Positions 16,381-23,070 of a stretch of 23,070 nt of DNA are shown here, one piece after another. A model generated the notes under the pieces. The model ran no database searches. It was not told the origin of the DNA and was given only the letters and a program-made list of their open reading frames with translations. Each line of letters begins with the position of its first letter. Position 1 is the stretch's first letter. The DNA lies in assembly GCA_038110535.1 (NCBI GenBank), contig JAYNJW010000029.1:1-23070 (forward strand), given 5' to 3'. The position numbers and the translations under genes were made by a program. The DNA is from Chordibacter sp038110535 (lineage in GTDB: Bacteria > Verrucomicrobiota > Verrucomicrobiia > Opitutales > Seribacteraceae).

Positions 16381-16992
16381 TTAATTTTCGGGGAAAATTT
16401 CTAGCTGTGGATCCTTGGACAAACCGTACGCCTTGACCAGTCGCAAGGTCTGCAATACCTGGTGCCCTTCATAACTGAGCGATGGCTGCGACTGCCTGAG
16501 CAAATTTTCTAAAATGGACCGAAGGGTTAACACGCCATCTAGTTCCAACTCCTTAAACCGCAGGTTTATCTTTTGTAAACGATCATTACCTTTGGGTAAT
16601 GCCGGGACCACTAAAATTTTTAAAGAATTCAACATGCCTGAATCCTGCCAGCCTGAATCCGCCAAAAAACAATCTTTGATACGGGCGGCGTCCAGTTCCA
16701 GTTTATAAAATTTGGATAACTGAACATCGCTGGACAGAGAGGCAGCAGAAAAGCTGCTATTCCCCCATCCCAAAATGGCCACCATGGCGGATCGAATCTT
16801 GAACAAATCTGCCGAGAATAGCCTGGTATTTAATTCAGTATCATTTCCGGCAACCCTTGGATTCATTACGGCAATGACTGGGAGAGCATCCAGTTTTTTT
16901 TTGGTATTTGTAACAACTGTAGGCAACGGGGTTTGACGAACTAAAAATCCGTTGCTTTCAAAGTAGGCTTCGACCAGATCCTGCTCGATCAT
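16381..16992 (-). CDS. Conserved-looking hypothetical protein between aroB and lpxA
   Basis: A 203-residue soluble protein with no signal peptide or membrane segment. I do not recognise a family with confidence. The start MIEQDLVEAYFESNGFLVRQ followed by a strand LPVIAVMNP resembles the opening of restriction-endonuclease-like (PD-(D/E)xK) proteins, but I cannot find a convincing catalytic D...ExK set, so a degenerate or unrelated fold is equally possible. The gene is tightly packed (19 bases after aroB, 16 before lpxA) within an operon of essential genes, which supports its being real and co-expressed. The ATG at 16992 gives the full frame. Confidence 0.8.
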   Translation of the reverse strand: MIEQDLVEAYFESNGFLVRQTPLPTVVTNTKKKLDALPVIAVMNPRVAGNDTELNTRLFSADLFKIRSAMVAILGWGNSSFSAASLSSDVQLSKFYKLELDAARIKDCFLADSGWQDSGMLNSLKILVVPALPKGNDRLQKINLRFKELELDGVLTLRSILENLLRQSQPSLSYEGHQVLQTLRLVKAYGLSKDPQLEIFPEN

Positions 16993-17011
16993 CAGATAGA
17001 TTGGTTAAAGA

Positions 17012-18118
17012 CTAAGCATGTGCTCCTACCGATGTCCATGCACGATCAACCATATCTGGCTGAACGCCTTCTATGCAGTGTGCATTTCCAACTTCTTCCA
17101 TCACCACAAATCTCAAATTGCCCCGCTCTACTTTTTTATCAGCATGCATTGCTAAGTTTAAATCCGCCAACTTTATAGGCTCGTTCAAGCTGGTGGGCAG
17201 GTTGTAGGACTCTAACAGATCCAAGAGATCAGAAACCGAATATTTTTTACATTTCCCCAGGAATTGAGACAGGCGGAATGCACAGACCAGACCGATTGCG
17301 ACAGCTTCTCCATGTAAGTAAGTTCCATATCCGGCCACTTTTTCAATGGCATGACCAAAGGTATGTCCTAAATTTAACAATGCCCGGCCTCCTTTTAATC
17401 CACTTTTTTCCCGTTCGTCTCCCTGCACAATCTTTGCCTTGATCGAACAACAAAGGTGAATCAGATCGGGCAAAGCGGTCGAGCTTGGAGATAATGTCAC
17501 TTTGGACCTAAGTAAATGTTCAAACAAACCTCGATCTGCTAACATTCCATATTTTACCACCTCGGCCATTCCCGCAGAAAATTCTCGGGCAGGCAAGGTA
17601 TGGAGCAGATTTAGATCTGCCCATACACAATCCGGCTGATGAAAAGAACCTATGAGGTTTTTACCCGCTGCTAAATTAATCCCCGTTTTCCCTCCTACAG
17701 AACTATCAACCATTGACAGAAGCGTCGTGGGCACCTGATGAAAGGAAATGCCCCGAAGATAACTAGCTGCCACAAATCCTGCCAGATCACCCACTACCCC
17801 TCCCCCAACTGCGAACACAAATCCACTGCGATCAATTTGGGAGGTGCTAAGGAAGTTCCAGCTCCTAGTCAGTTGTTCAACCGACTTGCTCTGTTCACCA
17901 GAAGGAATGATGAGGTGAGGAATGCCCGATAGGATCTTCCTGGAGAATTCAGGTTGAGACTTAGCAAAATCATCGTCCATGAGTACCACTCCCCGCTTAC
18001 CCTTTTCGAGTGAAGCAGAGATGAAACCAGAAATGTCATTTCCCAAATCTCGGCCGATGCGGATGGGGTAACTTCGATCGCCCAAATTTACCTGCAATTC
18101 ATTTTCCAATTTTTTCAT
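17012..18118 (-). CDS. aroB: 3-dehydroquinate synthase
   Basis: Second step of the shikimate pathway: converts DAHP to 3-dehydroquinate using NAD and a divalent metal. The 368-residue length is normal. NAD-binding motifs: PSGEQSKS (72-79), GGGVVGDLAGF (105-115), PTTLLSMVDSSVGGKTGIN (130-148) and KNLIGSFHQP. The three metal ligands are Glu186 in AGMAEVVKYG, His252 in LNLGHTFGHAIE and His269 in YLHGEAVAIG. The region EKSGLKGGRALLNLGH is slightly longer than the common EKGLRALLNLGH form. TGAGG upstream of the ATG gives a reasonable ribosome site. The gene begins 9 bases after the ftsY stop codon, so the two are almost certainly co-transcribed. Confidence 0.97.
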   Translation of the reverse strand: MKKLENELQVNLGDRSYPIRIGRDLGNDISGFISASLEKGKRGVVLMDDDFAKSQPEFSRKILSGIPHLIIPSGEQSKSVEQLTRSWNFLSTSQIDRSGFVFAVGGGVVGDLAGFVAASYLRGISFHQVPTTLLSMVDSSVGGKTGINLAAGKNLIGSFHQPDCVWADLNLLHTLPAREFSAGMAEVVKYGMLADRGLFEHLLRSKVTLSPSSTALPDLIHLCCSIKAKIVQGDEREKSGLKGGRALLNLGHTFGHAIEKVAGYGTYLHGEAVAIGLVCAFRLSQFLGKCKKYSVSDLLDLLESYNLPTSLNEPIKLADLNLAMHADKKVERGNLRFVVMEEVGNAHCIEGVQPDMVDRAWTSVGAHA

Positions 18119-18127
18119 GAAACAACC

Positions 18128-19066
18128 TCAGGAATGCTCGGAAATTTCAACCAGTTCAGGAAGCAAGGAATCAATATAGGAAAGGATGGAAAAGGGTTGT
18201 AAATCATCTGGTTGTTCGCCCAACCCAAGAAAATAAACAGGTATTTTTAATTCCCGGTAGATCGATACCAGTGCCCCACCTTTGGAAGTACCATCCAATT
18301 TGGTAATAACCAACCCGGTCAGTCCAAATTTCTGATGAAATATTCTGGCTTGAGCAAGGCCATTGGTTCCCGTTGACCCATCAAGTACCAACCAGGCATG
18401 ATGGGGACATCGGGAATCCTTTTTTTGCAAAACCCTTTTTAACTTGGCAAGTTCTTCCATCAAGTGATCCTTAACATGCAACCGACCGGCAGTATCGAGA
18501 AGTAAGTAATCAGATTGTTTTGCCTGAGCCGAAGTGTAGGCGTCAAAGGCCACGGCAGCGGCATCTGACCCATGATGCCCGGAGACCACATCCATCTTCA
18601 GTCGGGTGGCCCATGACTTTAACTGCTCAGTTGCAGCTGCACGAAAAGTGTCACATGCTCCGAGCATTGCACTCTTACGATTTTCGATAAACCGGTGACC
18701 AAGCTTTGCACAAGTGGTGGTTTTTCCAGAGCCGTTCACGCCAATTAGGCAGATCACCTCAGGTTTGTGCTCACTCGATTCATCCAGCCTGCCTTCAGAA
18801 CCCTGCAACACATTTGCCAAGACAGAACGGGCAATTTTTCTACTATCCTCTCCCCGAAAATCCTTATTATTTTTATACTCCGCTTTAATCTGAGAGATAA
18901 TCTCTTCCGTTGTATCCGGACCAAAATCGCACGAGTAAAAAGCTTCCTCCAGGTCCAGTAGATCCTCTTCTGAAAGTGATCCCTTTGCGGTAATCCGTTC
19001 AAAGGCACCCTGCAGGAGTGCCGACCCTTTGCTGAGACCTTTTTTAAATTTTGAAAATATTCCCAT
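18128..19066 (-). CDS. ftsY: Signal recognition particle receptor FtsY
   Basis: SRP GTPase that docks SRP-ribosome complexes at the inner membrane translocon. The 312 residues are close to the minimal NG core, lacking the long acidic A domain of E. coli FtsY. The N domain is at about 1-100 (with SLSEEDLLDLEEAFYSCDFG). In the G domain: P-loop GVNGSGKTTT (109-118), DTFRAAATEQL (139-149), DTAGR (191-195), TKLDGTSKGG (255-264) and the closing GLGEQPDDLQPF. The short basic N-terminus MGIFSKFKKGLSKG can act as the membrane-binding helix. It is followed by aroB and preceded, across 58 bases, by genes for three exported proteins. Confidence 0.97.
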   Translation of the reverse strand: MGIFSKFKKGLSKGSALLQGAFERITAKGSLSEEDLLDLEEAFYSCDFGPDTTEEIISQIKAEYKNNKDFRGEDSRKIARSVLANVLQGSEGRLDESSEHKPEVICLIGVNGSGKTTTCAKLGHRFIENRKSAMLGACDTFRAAATEQLKSWATRLKMDVVSGHHGSDAAAVAFDAYTSAQAKQSDYLLLDTAGRLHVKDHLMEELAKLKRVLQKKDSRCPHHAWLVLDGSTGTNGLAQARIFHQKFGLTGLVITKLDGTSKGGALVSIYRELKIPVYFLGLGEQPDDLQPFSILSYIDSLLPELVEISEHS

Positions 19067-19124
19067 GCCCGTTTGTGGATTTGATCAGTGAAGATTGTTT
19101 AGCGATGATGGCCAAAAGTCTCTT

Positions 19125-19715
19125 CTATTTTGGCTTAATTAAGAGAGTACAGCAAGAAAAGTCGAGGACTTGACGGGTGCAACAATCTTGCTCGGTATAA
19201 GCTTGTACACAGAGCATAATCAAACGGTCATCCAAGTCCCAACGGTCGGTAATGAAACCACCCTCATCATTTAAGGGGACATTGAACAAGTCGGGGAATG
19301 AGACTTTTTGACTGGGTTGTCCATAACTTTGAATCACTCGATTACGAAGAGCACCCCATTGAGGCTTCACAATATCCTCATAAAAAAAATCCTGCCATCC
19401 CGCCTCTCCCTGAATCAGGCATAGGGAAAGGGATTCGCCCTCGAATTTGCAGGTTAATTCATATGCATAGCCATCCCAACGTATGGGGGATTTGATTAGG
19501 TTGGATTGTAATTCCTTGTACCCTAAATACCCATGATTTTGTAATTTCTGCAGGACCACAGCTCGTGTATCTCCCTGCCGGAAACCGGAAAAGAACCCTG
19601 CTTCTTTACGAGATGGAAATCCGGGAGATTCTGGGAATTGGTTGGGCAGAGCGTAGAGAGCAGAAAGAGAGAAAAAAATTCCCGCTATAATTTTCGGAAA
19701 AAAATCAAAGGGCAT
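19125..19715 (-). CDS. Exported hypothetical protein
   Basis: A 196-residue protein with an N-terminal signal peptide (FFPKIIAGIFFSLSALYA, likely cleavage near residue 22). The mature part has a segment with FSGFRQGDTRAVVLQKLQNHGYL, a pattern seen in small periplasmic domains that begin G-x-s-x-x-x-V-x-x-x-L (SmpA/OmlA-like in style only), and a Cys-rich end (CVQAYTEQDCC, then FSCC) that could form disulfides. I do not recognise a family. The start overlaps the end of the terpene-cyclase-fold gene by 11 bases, which suggests translational coupling and a common role with that secreted protein. Confidence 0.78.
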   Translation of the reverse strand: MPFDFFPKIIAGIFFSLSALYALPNQFPESPGFPSRKEAGFFSGFRQGDTRAVVLQKLQNHGYLGYKELQSNLIKSPIRWDGYAYELTCKFEGESLSLCLIQGEAGWQDFFYEDIVKPQWGALRNRVIQSYGQPSQKVSFPDLFNVPLNDEGGFITDRWDLDDRLIMLCVQAYTEQDCCTRQVLDFSCCTLLIKPK

Positions 19716-20865
19716 AATAAATACGCTCTAGGGCAAGTATAGCGTAACAAGTCACCAAAACTGGGTCTTTTTCCCACCATCTTCCAGATTCGTTTACCCA
19801 AAACCCTTCTTGGTCTTGTTGATCGAGCAGGGCAAAAGTAAGTTCTTTTCTCCAGTCAACCGCCCCTCCAGTTGGCTGTTTAAGTTGATCAATTCCAGCA
19901 AGAGAAAGTGCTTTGGCCATAGTGTGATAGTAATAGAAAAGACCCTGTTTCCCCATCCCAGGGTTTTCATCGATTTGATAATTTTGACTTATCCAATCAT
20001 TGACCGCGAGTACCCTAGGGTCCGCAGGTTCCATTTCTGCATAAATAAAACTCAATAATCCTGCATAGCTCATACTACCATAGGAGCGAAGGGAGACTGT
20101 GCCATTCCCATCTGTTCTTTCACCTGCCATACTCTTACCAGGAAAATAAACAAATCCTCCCCGATCTTCCTGGTGATCACTCACCCAAACTTGGGTATTT
20201 GTATCAGGCAAATTCTGGCACCTGGAAACAAAATCGATTGCCGCCTGCCAATCCAAATCAGCCTGGTCTGACTCCTCAGACCCAAGGGTGTGCTTGGCAT
20301 AATAAAGAGCCTCCATGGCAAGATGGGTATTGGATAAATCGGAGTGTGCCCAAGTTGAACCATAGCCGATACCTCCATCAAATAAATTGTCCGTTTTTCC
20401 TTTCTCGTCGAAATCAGATTGTTGGTTGATCAGAAACCGCCTCGCCGAACGGATGATTTCTTCATCTGCAGGATTCTTACGCTGCAAAAATGCCATCAGA
20501 CTGATGGCGGTATTATACGAGGCCAACCCCTTGCCATAAATTCCGCCATCGGTTTGCACTTTTGATCGTAAAAATTTAAATCCTAATCCTGCTTGATCGC
20601 CGTATTTCTTCGTCTCCTCTTGGTTGGGGTGCCCAAGGGTGGACCTCAAAACTAATGCCGTCAGAGCTGGATATTCCGGTGCCCCCCAATATCCAGTTGT
20701 TCGATTTTGCTCTCCGTATAGCCACTGCAATCCTTTGTCCAAAGACCGCTCGATTTCCAGTTGCAGGGAACGATTGGGGGATCCATCCACGGTGGAGATC
20801 ATGCAAAAGGACAAAAAGAGCAAACAGGGATTGGTCAAAAACTGTATCATATTACCTGAATTCAT
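19705..20865 (-). CDS. Secreted terpene-cyclase-fold (prenyltransferase/squalene oxidase repeat) protein
   Basis: Exported alpha/alpha-toroid protein of 386 aa; no enzymatic role can be read. Repeats with QW-like ends: GLQWLYGEQNRTTGYWG, FLRSKVQTDGGIYG, RRFLINQQSDF with GGIGYG, AIDFVSRCQN with RGGFVYFPG, and LLDQQDQEGFWVNE. The DXDD acid motif of squalene-hopene cyclases is absent and the protein has a signal peptide, so it is not a hopanoid cyclase; it more likely binds or processes something in the periplasm or outside. The ATG at 20865 is the longest start. The ATG at 20850 (MIQFLTNPCLLFLS, preceded by CAGGTAAT) gives a cleaner signal peptide. It lies 19 bases after the YdjY-like gene and overlaps the next gene by 11 bases. 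Such proteins are common in planctomycetes and verrucomicrobia. Confidence 0.88.
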   Translation of the reverse strand: MNSGNMIQFLTNPCLLFLSFCMISTVDGSPNRSLQLEIERSLDKGLQWLYGEQNRTTGYWGAPEYPALTALVLRSTLGHPNQEETKKYGDQAGLGFKFLRSKVQTDGGIYGKGLASYNTAISLMAFLQRKNPADEEIIRSARRFLINQQSDFDEKGKTDNLFDGGIGYGSTWAHSDLSNTHLAMEALYYAKHTLGSEESDQADLDWQAAIDFVSRCQNLPDTNTQVWVSDHQEDRGGFVYFPGKSMAGERTDGNGTVSLRSYGSMSYAGLLSFIYAEMEPADPRVLAVNDWISQNYQIDENPGMGKQGLFYYYHTMAKALSLAGIDQLKQPTGGAVDWRKELTFALLDQQDQEGFWVNESGRWWEKDPVLVTCYAILALERIYYAL

Positions 20866-20884
20866 AGGTGATTACTGTAGTGGT

Positions 20885-21592
20885 CTAATTAAGGGATGGC
20901 AATTGGAAGCGAATCGTCACAGGTAAATCCTTTGGAGGCATGTTTTTACGATTTGCTGTCCATACATCATCCGAATGGCTTAGCAAATCCTTACAGTTGA
21001 TGGTGGCACGATTATCATGATAGATCGCAATAATAGAACCATCTTCTTCCGCCAAGTACACTCCCTCAATCACCTGCGAACCAGTAAAAACAAAAGAATT
21101 TCCCTCGAGGGATCTTTCCTCCATTTGGTTGAGCACCATGGGACTGAACTCCCTGGTGTACAGGGTGCCGTTTTGCTCCCACTCCACAAATATTTCAATT
21201 GTCCTCAATGGAGGCAAACTTTCAGGATTGGTTTGCATGTTTAGAAAAAAATCACGCTGAGGGCTTTCTTTCAATAATAGCATACAGGCATGAATTAAGC
21301 GCGGACTTGCCCGTGTTCTAAAAAGGGATTCATGCACCTTGCCCATTTCATGTACCAATGCGTATTCGACCAGTCCACTTGTTTGATTACACTGAGCAGG
21401 CAAGGAAAAATTTCTCTCTTTTTTATGAATCAGAATGTCACCAAATTGAAAAATTCCCGGTTTTATTTCAGTTATTTTTGGAAAGGGACTGGGCTCAATG
21501 GCAAACATCATCGCGGGATGGGCAAACCAGTTCATCAACAAGATAAATGTAGAACTCTTCCAAATCCCCTTAACCATCATGAAGTATGACAT
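20885..21592 (-). CDS. Exported YdjY-like domain protein
   Basis: A 235-residue protein with a signal peptide (hydrophobic run STFILLMNWFAHPAMMFA, cleavage near residue 31; starts at Met1, Met5 or Met6 are all possible). The mature part has VEYALVHEMGKVHESLF (75-91) followed by ASPRLIHACMLLL. The pattern LEYxxV...GKxHESLL...P..LHxALLLLG is that of YdjY-type proteins, which are frequent as secreted proteins in PVC bacteria and biochemically uncharacterised. Family assignment is from remembered motif likeness. It is the first gene of a minus-strand run that continues through the terpene-cyclase-fold protein, an exported unknown and ftsY. Its start faces the divergent anchored toroid gene across 148 bases. 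Confidence 0.75.
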   Translation of the reverse strand: MSYFMMVKGIWKSSTFILLMNWFAHPAMMFAIEPSPFPKITEIKPGIFQFGDILIHKKERNFSLPAQCNQTSGLVEYALVHEMGKVHESLFRTRASPRLIHACMLLLKESPQRDFFLNMQTNPESLPPLRTIEIFVEWEQNGTLYTREFSPMVLNQMEERSLEGNSFVFTGSQVIEGVYLAEEDGSIIAIYHDNRATINCKDLLSHSDDVWTANRKNMPPKDLPVTIRFQLPSLN

Positions 21593-21740
21593 TATCTAAA
21601 TTGTGGAAAGTCAACTTAGTAGGCTTAGCCTATATTTATTTTCACTTTTTTTCAAAATACCAACTTCTTCTGTGCTTGCTTGACCTTCGGCGATCTGTAT
21701 CGATAAGCTAATTTCATAATTTCCCTACCCTTTAATAATC
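21593..21740. promoter_or_regulatory. Divergent intergenic region between the YdjY-like and anchored-toroid genes
   Basis: This 148-base region is the longest gene-free stretch in the window and must hold promoters for both directions. Toward plus, TTGACC at 21680-21685 with a 17-base spacer to ATAAGC is a weak match. Toward minus, TTGACT at 21614-21609 is too near the annotated ATG for a standard promoter unless translation starts at Met5 or Met6. No operator-like palindrome or hairpin is evident. Confidence 0.3.
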
Positions 21741-23070
21741 ATGGACGAAGAATCTGAGCAACAAGAAGAGGCCGAATACGAAGAAATCAGCGAATTAGAT
21801 ATTGAAGAAGATTCCGAATCAGTAACCGAGGCCCCTCCCCCCGAGAGTGCCTTCGGAAAATACCTTCGCGAATACCGCTTGCTCAACAGCTTGTTGCTTT
21901 CACTGGGAATTATCGTAGGGATTATAGGTTTTATGCTTGCCTGGACGATAGTCGTGCAAGTGGGTGAAGAGGGAGATTCAGATTTTGGCGAAGCCGGCCC
22001 GCCTGCTGCCCAGCAACAACAGCAGGTCCAAAAACAGATGCAAAAATTGATGCAGCGCCAAAAAAAGGCAACCCCGTCATCCAAGTCTGAATTTAAAACC
22101 ACCACAATTTCGGAAATCGCATTGCCCGATTTTAACGAGCTCGATGTGAAAGATCTTGCCCCGGTGGTAGAGGCAGCACCTCCTCAAATGTCTCAGGCAA
22201 GCATGAACAACCAGGCAATGAAAAGTGCCCTCAAGGGAATCAGTCTGAGCCTGCCCAAAGTCATGCAGCAACGATGCGATCCCAAAAAACGGGTCGAACG
22301 ATTGCGGTCCGGCGGAGGTAAAGACATGACCGAGGATGCAATCGTTAAAGGGCTCAATTGGTTAAAAAGTGTGCAAGATTCAGACGGTGGCTGGGGCTTA
22401 CAGGATAAAGATGATAAGGGCGACAAATACGGAGGATATCCAGCACACAGAGATGCTATGACCGGGATGGCTTTGCTCGCCTACCTTGGCCATTGTGAAC
22501 TCCAGGACTCTCCCGAATTCGGAGAAACGGTCAAACGAGGTATTGATTTTCTTACTTCTACCCCTCCTGATAAAGCTGGTAAATATGACGAGAGCGGCAA
22601 GTTTTTAGGGCTCAAGGATGCTGGGAATAAGGATGCTTATGCACACCCCATAAGGACTTATGCCCTAAGCGAAGCATATACCATGACCAAAATTCCTAAA
22701 CTAAAAGAATATGCCAGAAGGGCAGCCAAACTTGTCATCGATGGACAAAATCCCAATGGTGGCTGGGCCTATGGATTTGGACAGGGCATTGGTGCTCATG
22801 TTGACCTCTCCGTGACCGGATGGTGTATCCAGGCACTCAAAGCTTTCGCCCTGACCGGTATATCGGACCCCCAAGTGGATGAAGCGATGGACAAAGCAAT
22901 TGAATATGTAAAGAAGAGCCAAGATTCAGCGGGCAGATTTAAATACACACTGGATAAACCAAATGGAAGTAATAGCCTTACAGGAACTGGAGTCTTGTCC
23001 TTACAAATTTGGAAGAATGCAAAATCATCCGAGGCCAATAAGGGTCTGGATTACATTGTAGAAAATCGTC
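21741..23070 (+). CDS. Membrane-anchored terpene-cyclase-fold (prenyltransferase/squalene oxidase repeat) protein, C-terminus off the window
   Basis: An ATG at 21741 opens a frame that stays open to the right edge (443 codons seen). Layout: acidic cytoplasmic N-terminus (1-45, DEESEQQEEAEYEE), one transmembrane segment (about 49-73, SLLLSLGIIVGIIGFMLAW), a Gln/Lys-rich region likely coiled (90-112), a linker, then toroid repeats: AIVKGLNWLKSVQDSDGGWG (200-219), MTGMALLAYLGHC, VKRGIDFL, ARRAAKLVIDGQNPNGGWAY, SVTGWCIQALKAFALTG and AIEYVKKSQDSAGRFKY. The repeat ends Q(D/N)xxGGW are the QW motif. The repeat domain should face the periplasm if the acidic end is inside. No DXDD motif is seen in the part present. 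This type is common in PVC bacteria; function unknown. It is divergent from the secreted toroid cluster, which suggests a shared pathway (inference). Confidence 0.88.
   Translation, partial: MDEESEQQEEAEYEEISELDIEEDSESVTEAPPPESAFGKYLREYRLLNSLLLSLGIIVGIIGFMLAWTIVVQVGEEGDSDFGEAGPPAAQQQQQVQKQMQKLMQRQKKATPSSKSEFKTTTISEIALPDFNELDVKDLAPVVEAAPPQMSQASMNNQAMKSALKGISLSLPKVMQQRCDPKKRVERLRSGGGKDMTEDAIVKGLNWLKSVQDSDGGWGLQDKDDKGDKYGGYPAHRDAMTGMALLAYLGHCELQDSPEFGETVKRGIDFLTSTPPDKAGKYDESGKFLGLKDAGNKDAYAHPIRTYALSEAYTMTKIPKLKEYARRAAKLVIDGQNPNGGWAYGFGQGIGAHVDLSVTGWCIQALKAFALTGISDPQVDEAMDKAIEYVKKSQDSAGRFKYTLDKPNGSNSLTGTGVLSLQIWKNAKSSEANKGLDYIVENR

Noticed and set aside
16381..16992. Calling the 203-residue protein a PD-(D/E)xK nuclease
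   Set aside because: Only the opening resembles that fold; no D...E-x-K catalytic set could be found.

Overview
The window looks like a chromosomal segment of a Gram-negative bacterium of the PVC group, most likely a marine member of Verrucomicrobiota (Opitutae/Puniceicoccales-like). This is inferred from lpxA (a lipid A outer membrane), secreted and membrane-anchored terpene-cyclase-fold proteins, a YdjY-like secreted protein, very large acidic secreted proteins with a tryptophan-rich C-terminal tail, and sparse Shine-Dalgarno sites. No 16S or other direct taxonomic marker is present. There are 17 protein genes: 15 on the minus strand and 2 on the plus strand. I see no tRNA, rRNA, CRISPR array, IS element or integrase. 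No gene-free stretch exceeds about 150 bases.

Region 1 (1-8791, minus strand): the 5' part of a secreted protein gene running off the left edge, preceded by an 8.5 kb gene for a 2844-residue secreted mosaic protein. The mosaic contains a signal peptide, a cupredoxin-like domain with a full type-1 copper ligand set, two nearly identical ~99-residue domains separated by Asp/Asn/Gly nonapeptide linkers, PepSY-like segments, about 13 carboxypeptidase-regulatory-like beta-sandwich repeats, and a Trp-rich tail. Most of its N-X-S/T sequons have an acidic residue at -2, the form used by bacterial PglB-type oligosaccharyltransferases.

Region 2 (8890-11669): a short-chain dehydrogenase (minus) is divergent from a GT4 glycosyltransferase (plus). 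The glycosyltransferase converges, three bases apart, on an ABC-2 polysaccharide-export-type permease (minus) that has no ATPase partner in the window.

Region 3 (11739-13920, minus): a proline-rich secreted protein whose gene overlaps by 8 bases a secreted trypsin-like protease. The protease has a complete catalytic triad and carries the same type of Trp-rich tail as the giant protein.

Region 4 (13999-19066, minus): a compact housekeeping run in transcription order ftsY, aroB, an unknown 203-residue gene, lpxA, an A-type Fe-S carrier, infC and crcB. It covers co-translational targeting, shikimate synthesis, lipid A synthesis, Fe-S assembly, translation initiation and fluoride export. Spacings are mostly 9-58 bases.

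Region 5 (19125-23070): upstream of ftsY on the same strand is a trio of secreted proteins (YdjY-like, terpene-cyclase-fold, unknown). Across a 148-base divergent intergenic region, a membrane-anchored terpene-cyclase-fold protein runs off the right edge on the plus strand. The pairing of a secreted and an anchored toroid protein around a YdjY-like protein, and the tail-bearing giant protein and protease, are the best candidates here for undescribed envelope or surface systems.
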